Source: Planctomycetaceae bacterium TMED10
GTDB lineage: Bacteria; Planctomycetota; Planctomycetia; Pirellulales; UBA7805
Assembly (NCBI GenBank): GCA_002168195.1
Contig: NHBP01000066.1
Span: 1-9,972 of the forward strand
Reading direction: 5' to 3'
DNA: 9,972 nt
Shown one piece after another: positions 1 through 7,398 of this stretch. A program made the position numbers and the translations under genes. Each line of letters starts with the position of its first letter. The stretch's first letter is position 1. Under the pieces are notes generated by a model that saw only the letters and a program-made list of their open reading frames with translations, had not been told where the DNA came from and did not search any database.

Positions 1-53
1 GTGAACTGAAGGTGAACTGAAGGTGAACTGAAGGTGAACTGAAGGTGAACTGA
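1..53. repeat. 11-bp tandem repeat, about 4.8 copies
   Basis: The unit GTGAACTGAAG occurs four times exactly and then nine bases of a fifth copy, with no mismatches. The array starts at the first base of the window, so its left end is unknown. Eleven is not a multiple of three, so the TGA in each unit puts stop codons in all three plus-strand frames. The minus strand has no stop within the array, but I found no start codon feeding it. It ends 40 bp before the tspO start codon, so it may overlap that gene's promoter region. Function unknown; perfect copies suggest recent expansion by slippage. Confidence 0.95.
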
Positions 54-93
54 TCGCTAATCGGCTTTGTGCGCGGCTTGAAGGCGGAAAATC

Positions 94-600
94 ATGATGC
101 AAGATGTTGAGCAATTGCGACGCTCGACCAAAGCACAAGCGATCGGTTTGGTGGTTGCCGTTGTTGTCTGCTATGGTGCGGCACTGCTTGGAAATCTGGC
201 AACGATGCCACAAATTCCTACCTGGTATGCGGGAATTGCCAAGCCGCCTTGGACGCCCCCCGACTGGCTATTTGGCCCCGTGTGGTCATTACTCTATGCG
301 ATGATGGCAGTCGCCGCCTGGCTTATCTGGCGGCAATCGGATTGGAAAACGGCAAAGTCGCCCCTGCTTTGGTTTGCCGCGCAATTAATACTCAACAGCC
401 TCTGGAGTATTCTTTTCTTCGGGATGCAGAAGCCGGCGTGGTCGATGGTCGAAGTCTTTTTTCTTTGGCTGGCTATTTTAATGACTGTCCGCGCTTTCTG
501 GCCCGTCTCCAGAGTAGCCGCAGGGCTGCTTATCCCTTACTTGTTATGGGTTTCCTTCGCGTCGGTGCTCAACGTCGCGATTTGGCAGTTGAATCGCTGA
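94..600 (+). CDS. tspO: TspO/MBR family integral membrane protein
   Basis: This 168-residue protein has the size and five-helix plan of bacterial TspO, the homologue of the mitochondrial translocator protein. Hydrophobic segments lie near residues 16-36, 63-80, 90-110, 117-135 and 142-164. Family landmarks are visible: W44-Y45, the K-P-P-W-x-P-P run at 50-56, F60-G-P-V-W64, N101-S-L-W104, and the C-terminal P148-Y149-L-L-W152 with F155, N160 and W164. Known family members bind porphyrins and cholesterol and act in tetrapyrrole or stress regulation; the ligand here cannot be read from sequence. Two adjacent ATG codons (94 and 97) are possible starts. AAGG at 81-84, followed by GCGG, sits upstream at a usable distance. 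The gene stands alone, convergent with the RND pump gene 17 bp downstream. It has its own hairpin terminator at 628-653. Confidence 0.93.
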   Translation: MMQDVEQLRRSTKAQAIGLVVAVVVCYGAALLGNLATMPQIPTWYAGIAKPPWTPPDWLFGPVWSLLYAMMAVAAWLIWRQSDWKTAKSPLLWFAAQLILNSLWSILFFGMQKPAWSMVEVFFLWLAILMTVRAFWPVSRVAAGLLIPYLLWVSFASVLNVAIWQLNR

Positions 601-617
601 GCCTATCACATCGCCGA

Positions 618-3600
618 TCAGGACGACGCAGGCGGTGAATCGCCTGCTTTTTTCTTTCGGCGGGCCCACCATTCGCTCATGTTCTGAACCACGACGAAAA
701 AAGTTGGCACAAATAGCACGGCCAGGAAAGTGGAGGTGATCATGCCACCGAGCACGGTCGAACCGAGGGAAATCCGACTCGAAGCCCCTGCACCCTTTGC
801 GATGACCAGCGGAAGCATACCAAGAATAAAGGCAAAGCTGGTCATCAGAATGGGCCGAAATCTGAGCCGCGCAGCCTCGGCCGCAGCGTCGGCGATCGAT
901 TCGCCTTTCTCACGAATTTCACGCGCAAACTCCACAATCAGAATCGCGTTTTTGCTCGCCAGGGCGATGACCAGAATCAGGCCGATTTGTGCGTAAATGT
1001 CGATGCCAAACGGCAGGACGTAGATTGCGGCGGCCGACCCCAAAAGGGCGATTGGAACCACCAGGATAACCGCCGCAGGGCTAGACCAACTTTCGTATTG
1101 TGCGGCGAGCACCAGGTAGACCATGACAACGGCCAAGATAAAAACAATGATCGGTTGGCTGCCCATATTGGCCTGCTGGTAGGAAACACTGGTCCAGGCA
1201 TAGTCGCTGCCAAAGGGTAAATGCTTCTCCGCAAGGCGTTCCATGGCATTCATCGCCTCTCCCGAACTGTATCCGGGAGTTGCCTGACCCACCAGAAGCG
1301 CTGCCGGGTAAAGATTATAGCGGCTCACAACTTGAGGACCGTAAGAACGCTTGATGTTGATTAATGTTCCGATGGGGACCATGTCCCCCTTGCTGTTGCG
1401 AACTTCGAGTCGCTTGAGTTCTTGGATCGAATTACGAAATTGATTATCCGCCTGAATGCGTACTTGGTACGTGTAATTGAATTTATTGAAGTCGTTGGCG
1501 TAAAAAGCGCCTAAATATCCCTGCAAGGTCTGAAAAACATCGTTCAATTTCAAATCGAGCGTGGCTGCTTTTTGTCGATCCACATCGATTTCCATCTGCG
1601 GTACACCGGCTTTGAATGCGGTTTGTACCATCGCCAGCGAAGGTTCGTGTTCGCAGCCTTTCGTCATAGCAACGACCGCTTTTTCAAGTCCTTCAAGTTC
1701 ACTCTGGATATCGTCGCCGGATTCGGCCAGAAGTTCGAGGCTGAAGCCACCACTGATTCCCAGGCCGGGAATCGAAGGTGGTGGAAGTGCAAAAACTTTA
1801 GCGGGCTGGTAATCCTTGAGCATCGCCCCGAGGGCATTGTAAATGCCGAGCAGCGAAGTCTCTGAAGTCGTTCTCTCGGACCAATCTTTGAGAATAATAT
1901 AGATTGTCGCATTATTCGAAGAACTCGTGTTGTCCAGAAGAGAACGACCGCCGATGATCACGGTGTCGTCAACGCCGGGCAGTTTTCCGATCATTTCCTC
2001 CAGTTCGTCGGTGACGACACGGGTTCGTTGCAATGAGGCCGCAGCCGGTAGTTCAGCCGAGACGAGCAGATAGCCCTGATCCTCGGTGGGTAGAAATCCG
2101 GTCGGCATCGATTGAAACCACCATGCGGTGAGTACCACAAGAACCACAAATCCCATCATTGTCGGGACAACCCAACGCACAAGCCGTTGAATCAAGGCAA
2201 AGTACATTTGCTCAAAGCGGTCGTAACATCGATTGAACGTACGGGCGAAGATCCCGGGCTTCTTGGCAGGCCTCAGATAAACGGCACACTGGGCTGGCTT
2301 GAGCGTGACGGCATTGATGGTGCTGATCACCGCCGTGGCAGCGATCGTAAGAGCGAATTGACGGTACATCTGTCCGACAATACCGTCTAAAAATGTCGAA
2401 GGTAAAAAGACTGCCATCAGCACGAGACTGGTTGCAATGATCGGACCAAACAACTCATCCATGGCACGAATCGTGGCATTTTTTGGGTCTTCGCCCTTGC
2501 TCACATGATGCGCAGCATTTTCCACAATGATAATTGCATCATCCACTACCAGGCCGATTGCCAGAATGAGTCCGAACAGCGTGAGCATGTTGATCGTGAA
2601 ACCAAATAAGGCAAAAAAGGCGAAGGCGCCGATGATGGTGACCGGTACGGTCGTGGCCGGAACCATGACCGCGCGCCAGTCTTGTAAGAATACGAGAATC
2701 ACCACCAGCACGAGAAATCCGGCCTCGAATAGGGTTCGATAAACTTCGTCAATTGAAGCTTTGACAAATTTTGTGGTATCGAAAGGAATATCGTAGACCA
2801 GGCCCGTGGGAAAACGCTTGGACAGTTCGACCATTTTTGCTTCGATGGATTCAGCCAGGTCGAGGGCATTGGCACCGGGCAATTGGTAGACCGCGACTCC
2901 AGCACTGGGCATGCCACCTTTTTTGCAATACACACTGTAGTCTTTGCTGCCGAGTTCGACGCGCCCCACATCACGAAGATAGATCAACTCTCCGTCATCA
3001 CCCGTTTTGAGAATAATGCTTTCAAATTCGCTAACTTCCGTAAGGCGACCCTTCACATTGAGAGTCAACTGAAATTCCGTATCCGGCGGCGCTGGAGGCG
3101 CACCGAGTTGTCCCGCAGCAACCTGAACATTTTGTCCCTGAACCGCTTGGAGTACATCCTGTACGGTTAGATTACGGGCTTTGAGGGCACCCGGATTGAG
3201 CCAGATCCGCATGGAATAATCACCGCTTCCAAAGACGGTAATACTCCCCACACCGTTGATGCGTGACAACTCCTCTTTAATCCGCACGGTGGCATAATTG
3301 CTCAGCGCCAGGGGGTCAATCGTGCCATCAGGTGAGGTAAGCGCTACGATCAACACAATGTCTGTCGATTGCTTTTGAGTCACCACGCCTTGTTGCTTGA
3401 CTTCTTGCGGTAATTGGGGCTCTGCGATGGCAACTCGATTTTCAACTAAAATTTGTGCCGTATCCAGATCGGTGCCAATGTCGAAGGTCACCGTAAGTGT
3501 GTATGAGCCATTGCTTGCACACGTGCTGGACATGTAAAGCATGTTTTCCACACCATTGACCTGTTGTTCAATCGGTTGGGCGACCGTTTCGGCCAGGACC

Positions 3601-3767
3601 GTGGCGTTGGCCCCCGGATAGGTCGTAACCACTTGGACCGTGGGGGGCGTGATTTGCGGATACTGCTCAACCGGCAAACGGACGAGCGTAACGATGCCGA
3701 GAATCATCGTGACGATGGCGATCACATTCGCAAAGATGGGCCGCTCAATAAAAAATCGCGACAGCAT
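618..3767 (-). CDS. RND multidrug efflux pump, inner-membrane subunit (AcrB/MexB type, HAE1 family)
   Basis: This 1049-residue protein has the full length of hydrophobe/amphiphile efflux-1 pumps, the proton-driven inner-membrane part of tripartite exporters. The N-terminus [13 protein letters not shown] and the first helix (about 10-28) are typical. A first periplasmic loop includes the YPGA motif at 50-53. Helices 2-6 lie at about 340-500, helix 7 at about 533-550, and helices 8-12 at about 870-1030. The proton-relay residues are present: D409-D410 in [13 protein letters not shown] and K939 in [20 protein letters not shown] at 557-565 opens the second periplasmic loop. It follows the adaptor gene with a 68-bp gap, so the two are probably co-transcribed. 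AAGGA at 3780-3784 is the likely ribosome site, 12 nt from ATG, slightly far. No TolC-like channel gene is nearby. Substrates cannot be predicted. The frame is intact. Confidence 0.97.
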   Translation of the reverse strand: MLSRFFIERPIFANVIAIVTMILGIVTLVRLPVEQYPQITPPTVQVVTTYPGANATVLAETVAQPIEQQVNGVENMLYMSSTCASNGSYTLTVTFDIGTDLDTAQILVENRVAIAEPQLPQEVKQQGVVTQKQSTDIVLIVALTSPDGTIDPLALSNYATVRIKEELSRINGVGSITVFGSGDYSMRIWLNPGALKARNLTVQDVLQAVQGQNVQVAAGQLGAPPAPPDTEFQLTLNVKGRLTEVSEFESIILKTGDDGELIYLRDVGRVELGSKDYSVYCKKGGMPSAGVAVYQLPGANALDLAESIEAKMVELSKRFPTGLVYDIPFDTTKFVKASIDEVYRTLFEAGFLVLVVILVFLQDWRAVMVPATTVPVTIIGAFAFFALFGFTINMLTLFGLILAIGLVVDDAIIIVENAAHHVSKGEDPKNATIRAMDELFGPIIATSLVLMAVFLPSTFLDGIVGQMYRQFALTIAATAVISTINAVTLKPAQCAVYLRPAKKPGIFARTFNRCYDRFEQMYFALIQRLVRWVVPTMMGFVVLVVLTAWWFQSMPTGFLPTEDQGYLLVSAELPAAASLQRTRVVTDELEEMIGKLPGVDDTVIIGGRSLLDNTSSSNNATIYIILKDWSERTTSETSLLGIYNALGAMLKDYQPAKVFALPPPSIPGLGISGGFSLELLAESGDDIQSELEGLEKAVVAMTKGCEHEPSLAMVQTAFKAGVPQMEIDVDRQKAATLDLKLNDVFQTLQGYLGAFYANDFNKFNYTYQVRIQADNQFRNSIQELKRLEVRNSKGDMVPIGTLINIKRSYGPQVVSRYNLYPAALLVGQATPGYSSGEAMNAMERLAEKHLPFGSDYAWTSVSYQQANMGSQPIIVFILAVVMVYLVLAAQYESWSSPAAVILVVPIALLGSAAAIYVLPFGIDIYAQIGLILVIALASKNAILIVEFAREIREKGESIADAAAEAARLRFRPILMTSFAFILGMLPLVIAKGAGASSRISLGSTVLGGMITSTFLAVLFVPTFFVVVQNMSEWWARRKKKAGDSPPASS
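628..653 (+). terminator. Rho-independent terminator of tspO, inside the pump gene's 3' end
   Basis: A perfect 7-bp stem GCAGGCG (628-634) and CGCCTGC (641-647) encloses a 6-nt loop and is followed at once by six T residues (648-653) on the plus strand. It lies 27 bp after the tspO stop codon. The same bases are the last codons of the convergent pump gene and encode the run K-K-A-G-D-S-P-P-A, so one stretch serves as both terminator and coding sequence. On the minus strand the stem is followed by no T run, so it should not end pump transcription. Confidence 0.85.
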
Positions 3768-3835
3768 ATTGGTTCGACGTCCTTAGGATCTAGTGGACAC
3801 GGTGGGCCACAGGGCGGCATTGTAGAATCAATTCC

Positions 3836-5053
3836 CTACCCTCCGGTACTGGAGGTCTGGTTTACCGAGGGTTCGGGCAACGGCATCGATTCTGCGGTAG
3901 CCTCGCGTGCACTTACTTTGGCACCGGGAGGTGCATTGTGCTGTCCTACGATCACGACTCGATCGTCAGTAGATAGCCCTTTTTCGATGACCGTCATCCG
4001 GTCAACTTCAGGACCGATTTCAACGTAACGATAGTTGGCAACTTGGTTCAGGTCGACCACGACCACATAGGTTCCCACAATATCCTGTCCAATCGCTTCG
4101 CTATTGACGAGTAAATGAGGACCTTTGGAGACGGGAACACGAATGTTGACGAATTGCCCCGGCACCAGTACGCGATTGCCCTTTTCAGGTTTGGGGTTTT
4201 TGAATATCCCGCGAACCTGGAGCGTTCCTGTGTCGGTGCTGAACTGATTGTCGCTGAAATCAACGATACCTCGATGGGGGTATTTGTTTTCATCAATGTT
4301 CAGCCCGAGTTCGACAGGGATTTGTTTCGAATTCACCTCGGGACGCTCACCGTCACGGATCGACTGTTGCACCCGATCGATGGTGTGTTCGTCAACGTAA
4401 AAATAAGCATAAATAGGGTCCACTGAGACCACTGTCGTGAGTAAAGTTGCTTGGGCTGTACCACCCGTAATAAGATTTCCCACCGACACATAGTTTCGAC
4501 TAATCTGCCCGGCAATCGGGGAACTGATTGTGCAATAGTCCAGGTTCAATTGAGCTTCTTCGAGTTGTGCCTTTGCTTGCATGACGTTGGCATCTTGTAC
4601 ACCCACATTTGCAACCGAACGATCAATCGTGACTTGGGCAATGGCACCGGGATCAGTTTTTTGGAGTCCGATATCGCGCTTGTATTGAATGTGGGCTAGT
4701 TTCTGTTGCGCATTCGATTGTTCCAGGCTTGCATTTTGCTGATCGACTTTAGCCTGAAAAGGCCGTTGGTCGATGATGAAAAGCACCTCGTTTTTTTTGA
4801 CTTCACTGCCACTCTTGAAGCGTATTTCATCCAGGTAACCGGAAACGCGACTGCGGATATCGACCGAATCAATGGCTTCCATTTGACCTGTGAAATATTC
4901 ATACAGAGTCACATCTTGCATCACAGGGTGCGCAACGGTGACCGGTGGTGGTTGTTCGATCTTGTCGCTTTCTGTGCGACATCCGCCAAGCATCAAGCAT
5001 GCTGAGATAAAGGAGAGCAAGATTGGTATGCGGTTTTGGAATCGTTTCATCAT
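3836..5053 (-). CDS. RND efflux periplasmic adaptor subunit, lipoprotein (AcrA/MexA-like)
   Basis: This membrane fusion protein would bridge the AcrB-like pump to an outer-membrane channel. I start it at 5053 (405 residues) rather than at the first in-frame ATG (5137). Only the later start puts the signal sequence MMKRF...LMLGGC at the N-terminus, with a lipobox LGGC and lipidated cysteine at residue 25. The second ATG (5050) is equally possible and is better spaced from the weak GAAAG site (5057-5061). Next come the first lipoyl half (about 63-94, DIRSRVSGYLDEIRFKSGSEV), a Gln/Ala-rich helical hairpin (about 97-172), and the second lipoyl half (about 173-195, SSPIAGQISRNYVSVG). The beta-barrel and membrane-proximal domains follow, and the tail is Ser/Pro-rich. 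Family members use this order. Pairing with the downstream pump gene makes the role clear; the exported substrates are unknown. Confidence 0.94.
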   Translation of the reverse strand: MMKRFQNRIPILLSFISACLMLGGCRTESDKIEQPPPVTVAHPVMQDVTLYEYFTGQMEAIDSVDIRSRVSGYLDEIRFKSGSEVKKNEVLFIIDQRPFQAKVDQQNASLEQSNAQQKLAHIQYKRDIGLQKTDPGAIAQVTIDRSVANVGVQDANVMQAKAQLEEAQLNLDYCTISSPIAGQISRNYVSVGNLITGGTAQATLLTTVVSVDPIYAYFYVDEHTIDRVQQSIRDGERPEVNSKQIPVELGLNIDENKYPHRGIVDFSDNQFSTDTGTLQVRGIFKNPKPEKGNRVLVPGQFVNIRVPVSKGPHLLVNSEAIGQDIVGTYVVVVDLNQVANYRYVEIGPEVDRMTVIEKGLSTDDRVVIVGQHNAPPGAKVSAREATAESMPLPEPSVNQTSSTGG

Positions 5054-5185
5054 ATTCTTTCGATCGGTGCAGGCAGGCTCGTGAACAGAACACGTATGCA
5101 TCTGCTCACAATCCTTCGCCCAGTTCAGCAAACCCATACAAAGATCTTGAAAAAATAGAAATCACACTGAAGGCGATACGGTTCG

Positions 5186-5215
5186 AGTATAGTTGAAATT
5201 TCGGAGTGGTGTATC
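5186..5215 (-). promoter_or_regulatory. Candidate promoter for the adaptor-pump operon
   Basis: On the minus strand, TATACT (5186-5191) matches the sigma70 -10 box at five of six positions. An 18-bp spacer separates it from GATACA (5210-5215), a poor -35 box at three of six. It lies 133 bp or more before the adaptor start, which would give a long 5' leader. The 223-bp spacer 5054-5276 also holds a small CGTG/CACG dyad at 5080-5094. No better promoter was found by eye. Confidence 0.25.
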
Positions 5216-5276
5216 CCGAATCAACTGGCCGATGGTGGATATCCGCAGCAGAAATTCGAGAGCCAAAAGCCCGAAC

Positions 5277-5636
5277 TTATTTTTCTGGCCGTGTGCCCTG
5301 AAGATCGCCACCCCATTTAATAAATTGGCCCGAGAGTCGCCCCTCAGAATCGACCGAAAGGTGGTTCCAGTCATTCCCTTTCTCGCCCCAATTGAAAAAA
5401 TATCCCTCCGCTTTTTTCCATTTCCCATGCTCTTCGTGGTTGGCTCCCTGCCAGTGGCACGTGCCGTCACTTTTGACCTGCATCGTTCCCTCATACCAGT
5501 CCCAGGTGCCGAGGATCGCTGGTGATCTGTTCGGCTGGGCAGGTTCTTCGTGCGTCCAACCGACTAACGCGATGAGACAGAAGGCGGCGATAAGCAGCGA
5601 GAGTCCACCGACCCATTGCAGTTGCTGGTGTGTCAT
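5277..5636 (-). CDS. Small membrane-anchored or secreted protein of unknown function
   Basis: This 119-residue protein has one hydrophobic segment at about residues 10-27, acting as a signal anchor or uncleaved signal. A short Pro-rich linker and a compact polar domain (about 39-117) follow. The domain is rich in Trp and Gly: GTWDW at 43-47, SDGT at 56-59, GKW at 71-73, FNWG at 81-84, LSVDSEGRLSGQ at 93-104 and a terminal GTR at 114-116. This alternation of GTW, DGT and G-x-LSG strands resembles small beta-rich, lipocalin-like proteins common in planctomycetes. That is a judgement by eye, and no function follows from it. The start is well supported: AAGG lies 6 nt before the ATG, within the longer site AAAGGTGA. 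It is separated by 223 bp from the RND operon downstream and by 172 bp from the phosphodiesterase gene upstream, so it is probably transcribed alone. Confidence 0.75.
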   Translation of the reverse strand: MTHQQLQWVGGLSLLIAAFCLIALVGWTHEEPAQPNRSPAILGTWDWYEGTMQVKSDGTCHWQGANHEEHGKWKKAEGYFFNWGEKGNDWNHLSVDSEGRLSGQFIKWGGDLQGTRPEK

Positions 5637-5679
5637 GACTCACCTTTTTCTTGATAATTCTTTGGATTGAAAATGGTTG

Positions 5680-5697
5680 CTCAAGAAGTTTCTTGAG
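5680..5697. promoter_or_regulatory. 18-bp perfect dyad upstream of the small membrane protein gene
   Basis: CTCAAGAA (5680-5687) and TTCTTGAG (5690-5697) form a perfect inverted repeat separated by two bases. It lies 44 bp before the start codon of the 119-residue protein. As DNA it has the form of an operator for a dimeric regulator. As RNA it would fold into a 7-bp stem with an AGTT or AACT tetraloop in the 5' leader. No T run follows on either strand, which argues against a terminator. The regulator is unknown. Confidence 0.5.
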
Positions 5698-5769
5698 TCG
5701 CCTTAAAGACTTAATGTAATAGTTTAGTGAAATGAAATAGATCGCGTAAGCAGGGAGCTTTGAGGGATC

Positions 5770-5802
5770 TTGGTCAGATTGTAGTCAGATTGTAGTCAGA
5801 TT
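5770..5802. repeat. Three tandem 11-bp direct repeats
   Basis: Three head-to-tail units are present: TTGGTCAGATT (5770-5780), GTAGTCAGATT (5781-5791) and GTAGTCAGATT (5792-5802). The last two are identical and the first differs at two positions. The array begins 6 bp past the stop codon of the phosphodiesterase gene and ends 133 bp before the start of the 119-residue protein gene, on the minus strand. An 11-bp direct-repeat period is the layout bound by OmpR/PhoB-type response regulators, but a chance minisatellite is also possible. Confidence 0.9.
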
Positions 5803-5808
5803 GCATGG

Positions 5809-6558
5809 CTATTCGCTTGCGAATCTTTCACGAAGCCATTCGGGACGGTTGGTGGTTAGGCCGTCGACGCCGCACTGAGCAAGCTGACGGGCATCGGCAG
5901 GGTCGTCGACTGTCCAGAAGCAACAGCTTAAGTCGGCGTGATGAAATCTCTCGACCGCTTCCCGTTCGATTGAACCCTTTGCATCGAGATCGACTCCGTC
6001 GAGTTTCCGTTGTTTTACTTCGTCGATCAGCCTCTCGACACTCGCTTCGTCCCAGGCGACCGTGTCGACATCGTTGGCAGAGACGCATAAAAGTGCCGTC
6101 ATTGCATTTAGTTTTCTTTTTATGTTTTCAATCAGCGGTGCATTAAAACCAATTAAAACCAATTGGGATTGCAATTTCACATTGCCTGCAAGCTGATCCG
6201 AGAGAGGTTTGATGATCTCATCACCACATTTCACTTCAACAAAAAGCCGCCCTTGAGCGGGTAGTGTCGCTAAAATATCAGCAAACCGCGGGACCCTTTC
6301 TCCCTGATATTCGGAACCTTTCCACCGACCGGCATCTGCTTGCCGAAGTTCCGCGTAGGTTGATTCAGCAATCACCATTTGCCGATCGCACGTTCGGGCA
6401 GTGTCCGCATCGTGAATCGCGACGATCTGCAGGTCCTTGGTCAATCGGATATCGATTTCCACAGCATCGGCCCGCTGCTGCCAAGCAAGGGTGATCGCCG
6501 CGATCGTATTTTCAGGTGCATCAAAAGAGGCGCCCCGGTGGGCAATGATCTGCGGCAT
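5809..6558 (-). CDS. Glycerophosphodiester phosphodiesterase family protein
   Basis: This 249-residue protein has the usual size of a cytoplasmic GDPD (UgpQ-like TIM barrel). The family hydrolyses glycerophosphodiesters to sn-glycerol 3-phosphate and an alcohol. Catalytic and metal-binding landmarks are all visible: H7-R8-G9, P15-E16-N17-T18, E34-I-D36, H49-D50, and E108-V-K110. The C-terminal block FWTVDDPADARQLAQCGVDGLTTNRP is characteristic. H7 and H49 are the expected acid/base pair, and E34, D36 and E108 the metal ligands. No signal peptide is present, so it should act in the cytosol. The ATG at 6558 is preceded by AAAGG (6568-6572) at a 9-nt spacing. It is divergent from miaE across 230 bp and appears monocistronic. 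In other bacteria such genes often belong to phosphate or glycerol-phosphate regulons; no such neighbours are seen here. Exact substrate is uncertain. Confidence 0.93.
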   Translation of the reverse strand: MPQIIAHRGASFDAPENTIAAITLAWQQRADAVEIDIRLTKDLQIVAIHDADTARTCDRQMVIAESTYAELRQADAGRWKGSEYQGERVPRFADILATLPAQGRLFVEVKCGDEIIKPLSDQLAGNVKLQSQLVLIGFNAPLIENIKRKLNAMTALLCVSANDVDTVAWDEASVERLIDEVKQRKLDGVDLDAKGSIEREAVERFHHADLSCCFWTVDDPADARQLAQCGVDGLTTNRPEWLRERFASE

Positions 6559-6788
6559 TTGCGTGAACCTTTATCCTGCCTGCTGTTTGCTTACGGATTC
6601 CAAGATGATTTGGAAAAGCCTTGGCTCAACGGTCGGCTGCACAGGGCGATTGTGCGAAACGGGGTCGTGTTGCTCGAAGATATTCGGTAGCTTGATTTGG
6701 CCTCGGGCATGAATTTTTCTCTGATGTTTACCACGCATGGCCCGAATTTAATTCAATCATAGCCACAAAGATTGGAGCGCAAAGACCG

Positions 6789-7364
6789 ATGCTGGGACTT
6801 AAATCGGCAACCACGACGCAGTGGGTGCAGCAAGTCAGGGGAAATCTCGAAGAAGTCCTGATTGACCATGCGCATTGTGAAAAAAAAGCGGCTCGCACCG
6901 CGATGAATTTACTCTGTGCGTATGATACCCATGTGGAATTATGTCGTGAAATGACGTTGATCATTGCGGAGGAACTCGAGCACTTTGAGCAAGTCTGCGC
7001 GTTGCTGAATCGACGAAGTATCACGTTCCGTCGACAACAGCCGGCTGACTACGGGAAAGAACTTAATAAATTGGTTCGCTCCGACGAGCCAGAGCGAGCG
7101 GTAGACCGTTTGCTTGTGGCAGGTTTGATCGAAGCCCGTTCGTGTGAGCGATTTGCCGTACTGCGGGATCACCTGGAAGATCAGGAACTGTCGGCATTTT
7201 ATGGCAGTCTATTTGAGTCCGAAGCACGTCATCATACGACCTACCTTAAACTGGCACGAGGTTTTGCCTCACCCGAATCAGTTGCCCAAAGGCTGGATGA
7301 ACTTGCGTCCGACGAGCAATCCATTCTTAGCCGGGCAAGTCGACTGCCGCGCATGCATAGTTGA
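6789..7364 (+). CDS. miaE: tRNA-(ms2io6A37) hydroxylase MiaE
   Basis: MiaE is a diiron monooxygenase that hydroxylates the isopentenyl group of 2-methylthio-N6-isopentenyladenosine at tRNA position 37, giving ms2io6A. The 191-residue length is normal. The ferritin-like ligand set is complete: E31 in DHAHCEKKAA, E62-x-x-H65 in EELEHFEQV, E115 in LIEARSCERF, and E145-x-x-H148 in SEARHH. The blocks LLVAGLIEARSCERFAVL and FYGSLFESEARHH are diagnostic of the family. The ATG at 6789 is preceded by GGAG (6774-6777) at an 11-nt spacing, somewhat long but acceptable. The substrate nucleoside needs MiaA and MiaB, which are not in this window. The gene is flanked by the divergent phosphodiesterase gene and by a structured spacer before the DUF1559 gene. 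Both edges of the frame are intact. Confidence 0.93.
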   Translation: MLGLKSATTTQWVQQVRGNLEEVLIDHAHCEKKAARTAMNLLCAYDTHVELCREMTLIIAEELEHFEQVCALLNRRSITFRRQQPADYGKELNKLVRSDEPERAVDRLLVAGLIEARSCERFAVLRDHLEDQELSAFYGSLFESEARHHTTYLKLARGFASPESVAQRLDELASDEQSILSRASRLPRMHS

Positions 7365-7398
7365 AACGCACATCGGTTGCCCTACGAGGACTGCTTCC

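Noticed and set aside
1..53. CRISPR array or mobile-element end
   Set aside because: The repeats are 11 bp with no spacers, and no cas gene, transposase or terminal inverted repeat is present.
3564..4028. 154-residue plus-strand reading frame across the adaptor-pump junction
   Set aside because: It is antisense to both conserved genes and has no ribosome site or recognisable domain.
5054..5137. Longer adaptor protein starting at 5137
   Set aside because: It would bury the lipoprotein signal 28 residues inside the protein; the start at 5053 or 5050 places it correctly.
6142..6164. 10-bp tandem duplication (ATTAAAACCA twice) inside the GDPD gene
   Set aside because: It encodes the ordinary segment LVLIGFN of the barrel in two frames and keeps the reading frame; most likely a coincidence of Leu/Ile/Phe codons.
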